Shown here: piece by piece, positions 36,277-45,063 of the stretch
Position numbering within the stretch: position 1 is the stretch's first letter
Layout of the letters: each line of letters begins with the position of its first letter
Source: Nitrososphaerota archaeon
GTDB lineage: Archaea > Thermoproteota > Nitrososphaeria > Nitrososphaerales > Nitrosopumilaceae
DNA: 64,000 bases
NCBI GenBank assembly: GCA_016872055.1
Contig: VHBH01000006.1
Coordinates: 1 to 64,000 of the forward strand
Direction: 5' to 3'
The notes under the pieces: generated by a model
What the model was told of the DNA's origin: nothing
Seen by the model: the letters and a program-made list of their open reading frames with translations, nothing else
Database searches by the model: none
Made by a program: the position numbers and the translations under genes

Positions 36277-36287
36277 AAGCTTAAATA
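36277..36287 (+). promoter_or_regulatory. TATA-like element of the first PEFG-CTERM gene
   Basis: AGCTTAAATAG lies about 30 nt before the ATG at 36313. The second gene of the array has a similar TACATAAATA at about 37182-37191 before its ATG at 37218, so the array members look separately promoted. Confidence 0.5.
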
Positions 36288-36312
36288 GTATTCGTTAGAA
36301 CGAGAAAGCAAG

Positions 36313-37152
36313 ATGAATACTCTGTACGCAACACTAGCGTTGTTTACAATTCTGGCTACAGGCTCAGTAGCAATACCAGCTTTTGCTCAGGAATTTGTAG
36401 ATGCAGTTACAGTTAGTACCGACAAAGAGGCATACGAGGACGGAGAGACAATCACAGTATCAGGCACAGTCCGAGAAAGACTGTCTGGCTATGATGTGAC
36501 TTTGCAAGTCTTTGCAGCCAACGGAAACTTGGTTACTGCTCAACAACTACCAGTTTCAGATGATAGAACATTTGGAATTGACCTGACTGCTGGCGGTCCT
36601 CTGTGGAGATCTGCTGGAGAATACACCGTAAAGGTGCTATATGGAACAGCAACAAGAACTGCAGAGACTAGCTTTGAGTTTGGTGGCTCCGGAGACGCAA
36701 TTCCAGGACCGAGAATGCCACAATTCTCGCTGGCAAACCCAGACGAGGGATCAGTTGGATACAAGATAACTGGCGGTAAGATACTCAGCATCACCCCAGA
36801 CTTCGATGCAAAGTCCCTAACCGTAGAGATAGAGACTACAAGTGACGGAGAAGTAACCCTGATTATCCCAAGAGGCATTCTTGATGCAAGACTTGGTCCA
36901 GACGGAATGAGCGGTGAAGATGACAGCTTTTTCGTCGAAGTAGATGGAGTCGATGTGGGCTTTGAGGAAACAACCACCTCCGAAGATCGCACTTTGACCA
37001 TACCATTTGAAGACGGAACCACTGAAATCGTGATTTACGGAAGCTTTGTGATCCCAGAATTTGGAACAATCGCAGTAATCATTCTTGCAGTGGCAATTGT
37101 ATCAATAGTTGCCATATCGAGAAGCAGATTAAGTATACTACCAAAATACTAG
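36313..37152 (+). CDS. PEFG-CTERM surface protein 1
   Basis: 279 aa. Signal peptide (MNTLYATLALFTILATGSVA), a first Ig-like domain typical of this group (VSTDKEAYEDGETITVSGTV ... GGPLWRSAGEYTVKVLYG), a second beta domain (ITGGKILSITPDFDAKSLTV ... LIIPRGILDARLG), then the C-terminal sorting signal IPEFGTIAVIILAVAIVSIV followed by basic residues. PEFG-CTERM is a thaumarchaeal tripartite signal thought to be processed by an archaeosortase-type transpeptidase, so the mature protein would be attached outside the membrane. Function unknown. Confidence 0.88.
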   Translation: MNTLYATLALFTILATGSVAIPAFAQEFVDAVTVSTDKEAYEDGETITVSGTVRERLSGYDVTLQVFAANGNLVTAQQLPVSDDRTFGIDLTAGGPLWRSAGEYTVKVLYGTATRTAETSFEFGGSGDAIPGPRMPQFSLANPDEGSVGYKITGGKILSITPDFDAKSLTVEIETTSDGEVTLIIPRGILDARLGPDGMSGEDDSFFVEVDGVDVGFEETTTSEDRTLTIPFEDGTTEIVIYGSFVIPEFGTIAVIILAVAIVSIVAISRSRLSILPKY

Positions 37153-37161
37153 ATCCCCTAA

Positions 37162-37178
37162 CCTTTTTCATTTTTTTA
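37162..37178 (+). terminator. T-rich terminator after PEFG gene 1
   Basis: CCTTTTTCATTTTTTT begins about 10 nt after the stop codon. Runs of T on the coding strand terminate archaeal polymerase without a hairpin. Confidence 0.5.
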
Positions 37179-37217
37179 AATATACATAAATAGTCAGTAT
37201 TCTAAACGCCAATCAAG

Positions 37218-38126
37218 ATGAATAGTTATGCACTATCCGTGCTAATTGCCATAATTGCTGCAGCAGGCACTTTAGCAATAGTACCAACTTATGCATCTAC
37301 CTACGACGAGGAGGCATGTCCAGATTGTGGCGGCGACGACATTTACGAAAGAGCAGAATTGGCAAGACAGAATTTGTTACCAGTTACTGTGTCGACAGAT
37401 TCAAAGGTCTATGACCACGAATCCGAAGTAGTAGTAAGTGGGACTGTTGCAAATATCAAGCCTGGCTTTCCAGTAACAATTACGGTGATAGGTCCACAAA
37501 ACAACATCGTAAGTGTTCACCAAGTTGAAGTTTCAGAAGACAAGACATTTGAAACAGTGTTTAGCACTGCAAGCGCTCTCTTCAATGCAAATGGTATGTA
37601 CACCGTTCGAGCACAATATGGTCCACAAGAAATCAATGATAAGACCACAATTGAACTCGCAGGTGAAGCACCATCTCATGGAGGAGCATGTAGTGATGGT
37701 GAGCTTGCAGTAAAAGCCGGCAGTGAAGTAGTCTGCATCCAATATGAAATAGATGGAGCAGTAGTAACAAAGGCCACTGTCAGTAGTGCAACAAAATCAC
37801 TAGTCCTGCAAATCGAAGCTGTAAGCGACGGACACATACACCTCACAATACCAAGAGAAGTCATGGATGCGACGGATGATGGTTCCGATGCAAATTTCAT
37901 TGTCTTAGTTGATGATGCAGAGGCAGACTTTGAAGAAGTAGATAGCAACGATTCGATAAGAGTTGTAGAGATCACATTCGAAGAAGGCGCTTCACAGATT
38001 GAGATCATAGGTACTTATGCAGTTCCAGAATTTGGCACAATGGCAGCAATCATTCTCGCAGTAGCAATTGTATCTATAATTGCTGTTTCTGCAAGAACAC
38101 GACTTAGCATCTCACCAAGATACTAA
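37218..38126 (+). CDS. PEFG-CTERM surface protein 2
   Basis: 302 aa and paralogous to its neighbours. Signal peptide (ALSVLIAIIAAAGTLAIVPT), then a short cysteine pair absent from protein 1 (EEACPDCGGDD), the Ig-like domain (VSTDSKVYDHESEVVVSGTV ... NANGMYTVRAQYG), a second beta domain (LVLQIEAVSDGHIHLTIPRE), and the PEFG sorting tail (VPEFGTMAAIILAVAIVSII plus basic end). The CPDC pair could bind a metal or form a disulfide. A T-rich terminator follows at about 38138-38151. Confidence 0.88.
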   Translation: MNSYALSVLIAIIAAAGTLAIVPTYASTYDEEACPDCGGDDIYERAELARQNLLPVTVSTDSKVYDHESEVVVSGTVANIKPGFPVTITVIGPQNNIVSVHQVEVSEDKTFETVFSTASALFNANGMYTVRAQYGPQEINDKTTIELAGEAPSHGGACSDGELAVKAGSEVVCIQYEIDGAVVTKATVSSATKSLVLQIEAVSDGHIHLTIPREVMDATDDGSDANFIVLVDDAEADFEEVDSNDSIRVVEITFEEGASQIEIIGTYAVPEFGTMAAIILAVAIVSIIAVSARTRLSISPRY

Positions 38127-38137
38127 AGTCTCTATAC

Positions 38138-38151
38138 TTTTTTCATTTTTT
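38138..38151 (+). terminator. T-rich terminator after PEFG gene 2
   Basis: CTTTTTTCATTTTTT lies about 12 nt after the stop, the same arrangement as after gene 1. Confidence 0.5.
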
Positions 38152-38200
38152 ACTACAAATTCCTAGAAAAGGAAATATACGATTATCCTAAGGTTTTGGT

Positions 38201-39028
38201 GTGAAGATTAGTCACGTTTTGATTTTGTTTCTAGCTGCATTTGCACCGCTGAGCTATGGCTTTGCATCTGCCCAGACAGAATGTAGTCAGATCTGCGTAG
38301 CCAAGCAATTTTACAGGGAAGGGGAAGCAGTAATAATATCAGGCAAGGTTGATGTCTTTTTGTCAAACACCCCCCTGTTAATCCAAGTATTTCGTGAGAC
38401 AAACCGCGTGCATATTGCCCAGGTAGATGTTTCGCAGGATGGCACGTATAGCTATTCGTTGATTGCAGACGGACCATACTTTAAGACCGATGGAAAATAT
38501 GTAGTCCAGGCATCATACGGCGTCACGGGAAACGTCTTTGAGACAAGATTTGATTTTCAAACTACTGCGGCAGGACAAAACCCATCACAAATTTTTGAGG
38601 TAAGGGCAGGAGACCAAGGAACATTTGATATTCCATATATCATGAAAGGTGGCACAATAAAGAACATCATAGTAGACCCAGCAATTTTGGGACTAGTAGT
38701 CACAATACAGGCAGACAGTGACGGCTACATAACATTGGACTTGGGAAGACAGTGGATTGACGCAAAAACAGGCGCTAACGGTAGAACCGGTGATGATGGT
38801 AAGTATATCATCCATATTGATGGGCAGCAGGTACCATACCAGGAATCCTCAACAGGACCAGAGTCAAGATTCATTACAATCCAGTTCCAGGATGGCGACT
38901 CTGACATTGAAATAATTGGAACCTATGTGGTGCCAGAATTTGGCCCAATCGCAATACTGATACTAGTAGTTGCAGTGTCATCCGTTTTGGTCTTGTCAAA
39001 GAAAAGTGCGTTTTTGCGATTTAGTTAG
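38201..39028 (+). CDS. PEFG-CTERM surface protein 3
   Basis: 275 aa, GTG start. Signal peptide (KISHVLILFLAAFAPLSYGF), a cysteine pair (CSQIC), the Ig-like domain (YREGEAVIISGKVDVFLSNT ... DGKYVVQASYG), second beta domain (MKGGTIKNIIVDPAILGLVV, ITLDLGRQWIDAKTGANGRT), and the sorting tail VPEFGPIAILILVVAVSSVL. The most diverged member of the array. Its last 4 nt overlap the cysteine desulfurase gene on the other strand. Confidence 0.87.
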   Translation: MKISHVLILFLAAFAPLSYGFASAQTECSQICVAKQFYREGEAVIISGKVDVFLSNTPLLIQVFRETNRVHIAQVDVSQDGTYSYSLIADGPYFKTDGKYVVQASYGVTGNVFETRFDFQTTAAGQNPSQIFEVRAGDQGTFDIPYIMKGGTIKNIIVDPAILGLVVTIQADSDGYITLDLGRQWIDAKTGANGRTGDDGKYIIHIDGQQVPYQESSTGPESRFITIQFQDGDSDIEIIGTYVVPEFGPIAILILVVAVSSVLVLSKKSAFLRFS

Positions 39029-40179
39029 AATCCGTATTTTATCTTAAACGGGGAAACCGAACGCAGCTCTGCCACTATAATCTTTAGAGCCTCAACTGTC
39101 TGGTCAATTTCTGATTTTGTATTTGATATGCCAAGACTTAACCGAAGCGAACCGGTAATTTGCTCATGAGAAAAACCCATCGCCAGTAGGACGTGCGATG
39201 CCTTTTGCGTCTTGACAGAACATGCAGAACCTGTTGATGCTGCAACGCCATGTTCATCCAGCTTTATGATGAGGTCTTCACCATTAACTCCTAGAAATGT
39301 AAAGTGTGCATTGTTTGGAAGCTTTTCCTTGTTGCCATTTACCGTAACATGGGATATTTCTGATAAGACCCGCTGCACCAAGTAATTGCGGAGGTTTTCG
39401 AGATTTTTGGTACTTTCTTTCAGATTCTCTTTAGCAATCTGGCATGCTTTTCCAAACCCCACAATGTTTGCTACGTTTTCCGTGCCAGAACGCATTCCGT
39501 TTTCCTGCCCACCACCCAAGATGAATGGATCTAGTTTGACGCCATTTCTTATGTACAGTGCGCCTACTCCCTTTGGCCCGTTTATCTTATGAGAGGATAT
39601 CGACATTAGGTCAACTCCCAATTCCTTTACGTTGACTGGGATTTTTCCCACTGCCTGGACTGCATCTGTGTGCAAAAGTACATTGTATTTTTTGCAGATT
39701 TTTGCAATTTCAGCAATTGGTTGGATTGTTCCAACCTCGTTGTTTGCAAGCATTATGCTCACTAGATAGGTTTTCTCAGAAATTATCGATTCAAGTTTTT
39801 GCAGATCAACTAGTCCAGTGGTATTAACTGGGAGGTATGCAACATCAAATCCAGAAGACTCTAGCTTTTTGCACGGCTCTAGTATTGCATCATGCTCAAT
39901 TGATGTGGTGATGAGCTGCCCTGATTTGTTTTGGTTCATTATTCCATTTATGGCAGTATTGTTGGACTCGGTTCCACCAGAAGTAAAGAGAATCTCGCCA
40001 GGACTTGTGCCAACTAGTTCTGCCACTCTTTTTCTTGCAGAGTCGATTGCCTTGATAGTTAGTCTCCCAAATCTATGAATCGAGGAAGGGTTACCATAGT
40101 TTTCCTTCAGATACGGCATCATTTCCTGCAGTACAGAATCGGCAATGGGAGTAGATGCAGCATGATCCAGATATATCAA
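39025..40179 (-). CDS. Cysteine desulfurase (IscS/NifS family)
   Basis: 384-aa PLP enzyme that takes sulfur from cysteine as a persulfide. N-terminal MIYLDHAASTPIADSVLQEM, PLP-lysine segment SSHKINGPKGVGALYIRNG, and the active-site cysteine loop ASTGSACSVKTQKASH, in the longer-loop IscS/NifS style. ATGA-type overlap with larE upstream, and larE overlaps larC, so the three form one operon. The context suggests it supplies sulfur to LarE, although it could also serve Fe-S cluster or tRNA thiolation needs. Confidence 0.93.
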   Translation of the reverse strand: MIYLDHAASTPIADSVLQEMMPYLKENYGNPSSIHRFGRLTIKAIDSARKRVAELVGTSPGEILFTSGGTESNNTAINGIMNQNKSGQLITTSIEHDAILEPCKKLESSGFDVAYLPVNTTGLVDLQKLESIISEKTYLVSIMLANNEVGTIQPIAEIAKICKKYNVLLHTDAVQAVGKIPVNVKELGVDLMSISSHKINGPKGVGALYIRNGVKLDPFILGGGQENGMRSGTENVANIVGFGKACQIAKENLKESTKNLENLRNYLVQRVLSEISHVTVNGNKEKLPNNAHFTFLGVNGEDLIIKLDEHGVAASTGSACSVKTQKASHVLLAMGFSHEQITGSLRLSLGISNTKSEIDQTVEALKIIVAELRSVSPFKIKYGF

Positions 40180-40970
40180 TCAGCAATCACGTTGATTTTG
40201 CCCGGCCTGTATCCAGTTTCGTCTATCGATACAGATTCAAATCCAATTGACTTTAGTTTGAATGTTAATTCCTCAAGATTTGTGTTTTGGAGTAAATGTA
40301 GTTCGTCAATACCTATTTCGATTTTTGCTGCACCGCTTATATCACGAACACGTACCTGACGTGCCCCGACTGCCTGCTTGACAAATATTTCGCCCATCTC
40401 AATTCTTGCCAGTCTTTCTGCAGTGACTCTTTGTCCCCATGGAATGCGCGAGGCAAGGCAAGAGTTTGACGGCCTATCATATACAGAGAGTCCGACTGAT
40501 TTCGCTGTATCTCGTACCGCTTTTTTTGTCAGGCCAGACTCTACAAGTGGGCTCCTAATTCCGTTGTTTTGTAGCGCGACTATGCCTGGCCTGTAATCAC
40601 CGAGATCATCAAGATTTGTCCCATCCACTATTATCTCGATGTTTTTCTCCCTAGCTAATCTGATGAGGTGGTCTGCAAGCTCGGATCTGCAGTGAAAGCA
40701 CCGATTTTGGTCGTTTTTGACAAAATCTGGATTTTGCAGCTCGTCATACGATATGATTAGGTGTGCAATTCCAATTTCTTGACAGATCTTTTTGGCAGAT
40801 TCCAGCTCTTCTTGCGCCAATGTTTTATAGTCAGCAGTGACTGCGATTGCAGATCTTCCAAGAGCATGATATGCAGAATATGCAACTAGTGCACTGTCCA
40901 CTCCACCAGACAGTGCAACAAGGACGCTTTTCTTATCAGAAAACCAATTATTCAGAGAATCTAGTTTCAT
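40176..40970 (-). CDS. larE: LarE-type sulfur transferase (nickel-pincer cofactor synthesis)
   Basis: 264 aa PP-loop ATPase (LVALSGGVDSALVAYSA, residues 17-33) of the LarE family. LarE activates the carboxylate of the nicotinic-acid-derived precursor and inserts sulfur to form the pincer thiocarboxylates. Family motif RPSNSCLASRIPWGQRVTAE carries Cys171, the position used sacrificially in the Lactobacillus enzyme; a CxxC (Cys91, Cys94 in NRCFHC) is also present. Some LarE proteins instead bind an iron-sulfur cluster through three cysteines; these three could do so. Overlaps larC by 4 nt and the desulfurase by 4 nt. Confidence 0.9.
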   Translation of the reverse strand: MKLDSLNNWFSDKKSVLVALSGGVDSALVAYSAYHALGRSAIAVTADYKTLAQEELESAKKICQEIGIAHLIISYDELQNPDFVKNDQNRCFHCRSELADHLIRLAREKNIEIIVDGTNLDDLGDYRPGIVALQNNGIRSPLVESGLTKKAVRDTAKSVGLSVYDRPSNSCLASRIPWGQRVTAERLARIEMGEIFVKQAVGARQVRVRDISGAAKIEIGIDELHLLQNTNLEELTFKLKSIGFESVSIDETGYRPGKINVIAD

Positions 40971-42175
40971 TTTAGTTGCTTTCTTACTTCGGCTTTGATT
41001 AATTCTTCGGTTTGCTTGAATGTCATGGCTAACTTCTCAGAGATCTTTTTGATATCATCGTATTCTATTTTGAAGGATTTACCTGTGGTTTTGCACCGTA
41101 CTGTGAGATCCTTGTTTTGTATTTTTACTTTAATTGGGATGATTTTTCTTGGAACGATAAATCTTTCCGATGAGCGAATTCGTATTCCCAGTGTTCCAGT
41201 CTCTGAAATTAGGATATTTGCTAGCTTGTCCACGTCTTTTGGAGAGCAAATTACAGAGATCATGTGGCTCGGCCTTCCCTTTTTGGTCACTGTTGGAATT
41301 ATAGAAACATCCTTTGCGCCACTTGACATTACCTTGTCAATTACGTGCCCAAGCACTTCGCCTGAAACATCATCGACGTTTGTATCCAAGATGCTCACAG
41401 TGTCGGATTCCAGATGGGATTGCTCGCCCAGTACCAGTTTTAGAACGTTGGAGAATCCTTCAAAGTTTTTCTGGCCTCCCCCATATCCTACCGAGTCTAT
41501 CTTCATTAGTGGATAGTGCTGGACGCATCTATCTACCAGATTTACTAACATGCAGGCTCCAGTAGGTGTGGTAAGCTCTGATTTTGCATTGTTTCCAGAA
41601 ATTATTATACCCGATTTTGCAAATATTTCCAAAATGGCCCCTGCCGGATTTGAAACAACGCCATGAGAAAATGAGACCGTGCCGTTTCCCACAGCAACAG
41701 GCATTGTGATTATTTGGTGATCAAAACATTTGAGATCATCTAAGGCTATTGCGGTGCCGACAATATCAATCACAGTATCAATGCTTGCCGCCTCATGAAA
41801 ATGAACGGAATTCTTTGGCACGCCGTGGATTTTAGATTCTACAGAGATTAGTGTCTCTATGCTGTTTTTGGCAAATTTTACAGCTTTCTCAGATAATCCG
41901 ATTTTTTGTGCAGTTTTTTCAATACAATTCCGGATTTCGGTTCCTTTTCTTTCATGGTGTTGCTCATCTAGTTTCAAGAACAAGGAGGTGGCATTGACGC
42001 CATGTTTGTCTATTTTTTTAAAATCAATTTTTGTTATTTTGGAATGATGTAGGAATTTTTCTGATGTTTTTACCCCTGAAATAATTTTGGATTTTTTTGC
42101 TCCAAGATCCACCAAGCCGGAAAGCAACATGTCTCCAGAGATTCCGGCAATTTGCGGATCTATTACAATAACCAT
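40967..42175 (-). CDS. larC: LarC nickel-insertion protein (nickel-pincer cofactor synthesis)
   Basis: 402 aa. N-terminal DPQIAGISGDMLLSGLVDLG, VHFHEAASIDTVIDIVGTAI, and GTLGIRIRSSERFIVPRKII match LarC (formerly DUF111), the CTP-dependent cyclometallase that inserts nickel into the pincer nucleotide. In Lactobacillus the two halves need a programmed frameshift; here one frame spans both. First gene of the larC-larE-desulfurase operon. Confidence 0.93.
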   Translation of the reverse strand: MVIVIDPQIAGISGDMLLSGLVDLGAKKSKIISGVKTSEKFLHHSKITKIDFKKIDKHGVNATSLFLKLDEQHHERKGTEIRNCIEKTAQKIGLSEKAVKFAKNSIETLISVESKIHGVPKNSVHFHEAASIDTVIDIVGTAIALDDLKCFDHQIITMPVAVGNGTVSFSHGVVSNPAGAILEIFAKSGIIISGNNAKSELTTPTGACMLVNLVDRCVQHYPLMKIDSVGYGGGQKNFEGFSNVLKLVLGEQSHLESDTVSILDTNVDDVSGEVLGHVIDKVMSSGAKDVSIIPTVTKKGRPSHMISVICSPKDVDKLANILISETGTLGIRIRSSERFIVPRKIIPIKVKIQNKDLTVRCKTTGKSFKIEYDDIKKISEKLAMTFKQTEELIKAEVRKQLK

Positions 42176-42562
42176 ATCAACAAGGCTTCAAAAATGCATA
42201 TAAATTCTCATATCTGCAAACACAATTTTACGCCAGATTATTGTTGTTTTTACAATATCTTTTGCAGTGATTTCTATCTATTCTTTATTTGAGATTCAAA
42301 GATGAGTTTGTCGGTGCCTTTTTTCCCTAACTAATATGATCTCTCCTCCGATTATTTGTAAATACTGTGATCTAATGATAGCGATTACATTCAAACACAA
42401 TAAAAAAACAATTAGCATGAGACTGATCTTGTGACGACATAATTGCGGGAGTTTTAGTTGGAATAAACGAAATCGTAACTGAAGACAGTGTTTGAGAGGA
42501 ATATACTGATTCATTTGTCTACAGTAGATTTAATTACAGAGTAAAAAAGTCGCAAAATGTAA
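42176..42562. other. Divergent intergenic region between larC and mdh
   Basis: 387 bp without a credible gene; the short minus-strand frames here have no family likeness. It holds a TATA-like element for each side: AATTTATATGC on the minus strand (42196-42206, about 26 nt before larC) and TTTAATTA (42528-42535, about 30 nt before mdh). The middle is AT-rich with no operator I could recognise. Confidence 0.5.
42196..42206 (-). promoter_or_regulatory. TATA-like element of the larC operon
   Basis: Reads AATTTATATGC on the minus strand, centred about 26 nt before the larC ATG, consistent with a leaderless transcript. Confidence 0.5.
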
Positions 42563-43471
42563 ATGATTACAATTATCGGCTCAGGTAAAGTTGGCGGAGA
42601 TGCAGCACTGTTCTCTGCACTAAAAAAGGTCGACAAAGAAATTCTACTGTTAGATGTAGTAAACGGATTGCCACAAGGTGAGGCAATGGACATCAACCAC
42701 ATGTTGTCAGAGCAGGGAATTGATGTCACAGTCAGAGGCTCTAACGATTATTCAGAAATGAAGGGCTCCAAGGTTGTTGTAGTTGTGGCAGGCTCAGGAC
42801 GCAAGCCAGGCATGACCAGAATGGATCTGCTCAAGATCAATGCAGGAATTGTAAAAGGAGTAGTCGAGAATATCAAAAAATACGCAGACGACTCTATCAT
42901 AGTTCCAGTCACAAACCCACTTGACCCAATGGTTCACATCTCATTTCAGACATCAGGCTTTGATAGAAGCAGAATAGTAGGAATGGGCGGAATGTTGGAT
43001 TTATCAAGATTCATCCAGTTCATTCATGAGGCAACAGGCCACTCTAGAGAATCCATTCGCGCACTAGTCATAGGCGAGCACGGAGAAAATATGTTGCCAT
43101 TACCAAGATTTTCCACAGTTTCAGGAATTCCGCTAAATTCAATGCTTCCAAAAGAAAAGCTTGCAGAACTGGTCCAGAACACAAAGCAGGTGGCAGCCAA
43201 GGTAATTGAGCTCAAGGGTGCAACGGTTCATGCCCCAGGAAATGCAATCTCTACCATAGTTGACGCCATACTAAAAGACAGAAAGAAGGTAATTCCAGTT
43301 GCAACGCCGTTGGACGGAGAATACGGTCAGTCCAGTGTATCAATTGGCGTTCCGGCAGTGATTGGCAGAAAGGGAGTAGAAAAAATAATCGAGCTGGACT
43401 TGGATGCGCAAGAAAAGGAAAACTTCCTCAAGGGAGTAGAAAGTGTCAAGTCTGCACTTGCAGGCATCTGA
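42563..43471 (+). CDS. mdh: Malate dehydrogenase (LDH/MDH family)
   Basis: 302 aa. NAD-binding [20 protein letters not shown], substrate-loop [17 protein letters not shown] with Arg at the position that selects malate over lactate, VTNPLDPM, and the catalytic His in [11 protein letters not shown]. It interconverts malate and oxaloacetate, linking to pckA. The larB gene follows 36 bp later on the same strand, so the two may be co-transcribed. Confidence 0.94.
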   Translation: MITIIGSGKVGGDAALFSALKKVDKEILLLDVVNGLPQGEAMDINHMLSEQGIDVTVRGSNDYSEMKGSKVVVVVAGSGRKPGMTRMDLLKINAGIVKGVVENIKKYADDSIIVPVTNPLDPMVHISFQTSGFDRSRIVGMGGMLDLSRFIQFIHEATGHSRESIRALVIGEHGENMLPLPRFSTVSGIPLNSMLPKEKLAELVQNTKQVAAKVIELKGATVHAPGNAISTIVDAILKDRKKVIPVATPLDGEYGQSSVSIGVPAVIGRKGVEKIIELDLDAQEKENFLKGVESVKSALAGI

Positions 43472-43506
43472 TCAGTTTTTTAATTAAGTCAATCAAATCT
43501 AAAATA

Positions 43507-44277
43507 ATGGAAGTAACAGATGTTTTAGAATCACTCAAAATCGGCAAGATTACTGTGTCAGAGGCAAAAAAACTCCTTTCACTATATTCAATTGAAAAGA
43601 TAGAAGATTTTGCCCAAATTGACATGGGTAGAAAGCACCGCAAAGGTATTCCAGAGGTGATATTTGCAGAAAGAAAAACCCCAGAGGAAATCAAAAAAAT
43701 CATTATACGTATAATGGAAAAATCAAACTCTGTTCTAATATCGAGAATTCAAAAAAAGGACTATCCTGGAATAGTCAAATTTGCAAAGACAAAAAGGCTC
43801 AAAATCAAGGACGGCAAGAACACTACCACCCTTTTGATCTACAAAAACACGCTCAAAGGCACAGGCGGAAAAGTGGGAATTGTGACTGCGGGCACTTCAG
43901 ACATTGGTGTTGCAGAAGAGGCCAGACTCACATGTGAGGCAATGCACTGTGATGCAATAACAGCACATGATGTCGGAATTGCCGGCATGCATAGAATATT
44001 TCCAATCATAAAAAAATTCATCGAGTCCGATGTGGATGTGATTATTGTAGCCGCTGGAATGGAAGGGGCGTTGGCATCTGTAGTATCATCCTTGGTCAAT
44101 GTGCCGGTAATAGGCCTACCAACATCCGTAGGATATGGCTATGGAGAAAAAGGAGTTGCTGCACTAGCATCAATGCTTCAGAGCTGCTCTCTTGGATTGT
44201 CTGTAGTGAATATTGATAATGGTATTGGTGCGGGGGCAGTTGCATCAAACATTGCAAATCTGGCTAGACGTCGATAA
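43507..44277 (+). CDS. larB: LarB pyridinium-3,5-biscarboxylate synthase
   Basis: 256 aa. A family-specific N-terminal part (GRKHRKGIPEVIFAERKTPE) followed by an AIR-carboxylase (PurE)-like domain: VGIVTAGTSDIGVAEEARLT, AHDVGIAGMHRIFPI, AAGMEGALASVVSSLVNVPV, GLPTSVGYGYGEKGVAALAS. This is LarB, which carboxylates and hydrolyses nicotinic acid adenine dinucleotide in the first step of nickel-pincer-nucleotide synthesis. Its 3' end overlaps the VIT1-type gene by 14 nt (convergent). With larC and larE nearby, the three known biosynthetic proteins are all present. Confidence 0.93.
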   Translation: MEVTDVLESLKIGKITVSEAKKLLSLYSIEKIEDFAQIDMGRKHRKGIPEVIFAERKTPEEIKKIIIRIMEKSNSVLISRIQKKDYPGIVKFAKTKRLKIKDGKNTTTLLIYKNTLKGTGGKVGIVTAGTSDIGVAEEARLTCEAMHCDAITAHDVGIAGMHRIFPIIKKFIESDVDVIIVAAGMEGALASVVSSLVNVPVIGLPTSVGYGYGEKGVAALASMLQSCSLGLSVVNIDNGIGAGAVASNIANLARRR

Positions 44278-44986
44278 TTCCAAGATTTGCAAGCTCCGAG
44301 CCAATTCCAAATCCAATTAGTGCTATTCCAGTTCCTAGGCCTGCCATTTCAAGACCGCCTTTGATAATGTTTGTCTGAGCAAGCCTTGACTTTACTGCAC
44401 CGACTGCAAAAGACGTGGACAGACTTATTCCAATTGCTATTATCAATGGTATGTATCCTTGCGCAAAGAAAAATGGAATTATCGGCAATATTCCGCCGAT
44501 TAAAAATGCACCAAACATTCTTAGTGCGCTCTTAAACGGATTGCCAAGTACATCCACGTTTAGCTTTAGCTCTTCTGTTAGCATTGTGTCCAGCCAGACT
44601 TTTTTGTTTGATGTAATCTTGTTTACAATCATTTCAAGATCCTTTCCCTCAAAGCCTTTAGCCTTGTAGATTTGCTCGATTTCCTGGCGCTCTATTTCCG
44701 GCTTGTTCTCAATTTCCCATTCTTCGCGAGCAATTTCGGATTTGAGTAATTCCCTCTGGGCTTTGACTGCCAGATAATTCTGAACTGCCATTGCTTTTGC
44801 CCCAGTAAACATTCCTACCAAGGCAGCTAAAATGATAATATTCGATGAAACTTCGGCACCACCCACTCCCGCGGCAATACCAAGTGATGTGTTGATTCCA
44901 TCCCCAAACCCAAATACAAAATCTCTAACTCCGCTGGACTCGGACATGTGTGGCTCTATGTGACGGGGCTCGGACACATCTTTCAT
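44264..44986 (-). CDS. VIT1/CCC1-type metal transporter
   Basis: 240 aa. VIT1 N-terminal signature VRDFVFGFGDGINTSLGIAA, five predicted membrane helices, and a long cytosolic acidic insertion after helix 2 (REEWEIENKPEIERQEIEQI) where vacuolar iron transporters bind metal. Such proteins exchange Fe2+/Mn2+ (in some cases other divalent ions) for protons. Start at 44986; an ATG 13 codons later is possible. Convergent with larB. Confidence 0.88.
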   Translation of the reverse strand: MKDVSEPRHIEPHMSESSGVRDFVFGFGDGINTSLGIAAGVGGAEVSSNIIILAALVGMFTGAKAMAVQNYLAVKAQRELLKSEIAREEWEIENKPEIERQEIEQIYKAKGFEGKDLEMIVNKITSNKKVWLDTMLTEELKLNVDVLGNPFKSALRMFGAFLIGGILPIIPFFFAQGYIPLIIAIGISLSTSFAVGAVKSRLAQTNIIKGGLEMAGLGTGIALIGFGIGSELANLGIIDV

Positions 44987-45034
44987 AATATATGTAGATT
45001 TGATTGTAATTTAAGTTTGAGACCGGGAAAATAA

Positions 45035-45044
45035 TTTATACCAT
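45035..45044 (+). promoter_or_regulatory. TATA-like element of the radical SAM gene
   Basis: TTTATACCAT is centred about 26 nt before the TTG start at 45064, one of the clearest leaderless TTG cases in the window. Confidence 0.55.
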
Positions 45045-45063
45045 ATAGAAGGTCAGTGGTTAG

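Noticed and set aside
42296..42729. Two short minus-strand ORFs between larC and mdh
   Set aside because: They overlap the mdh start or AT-rich spacer and have no family likeness or promoter.
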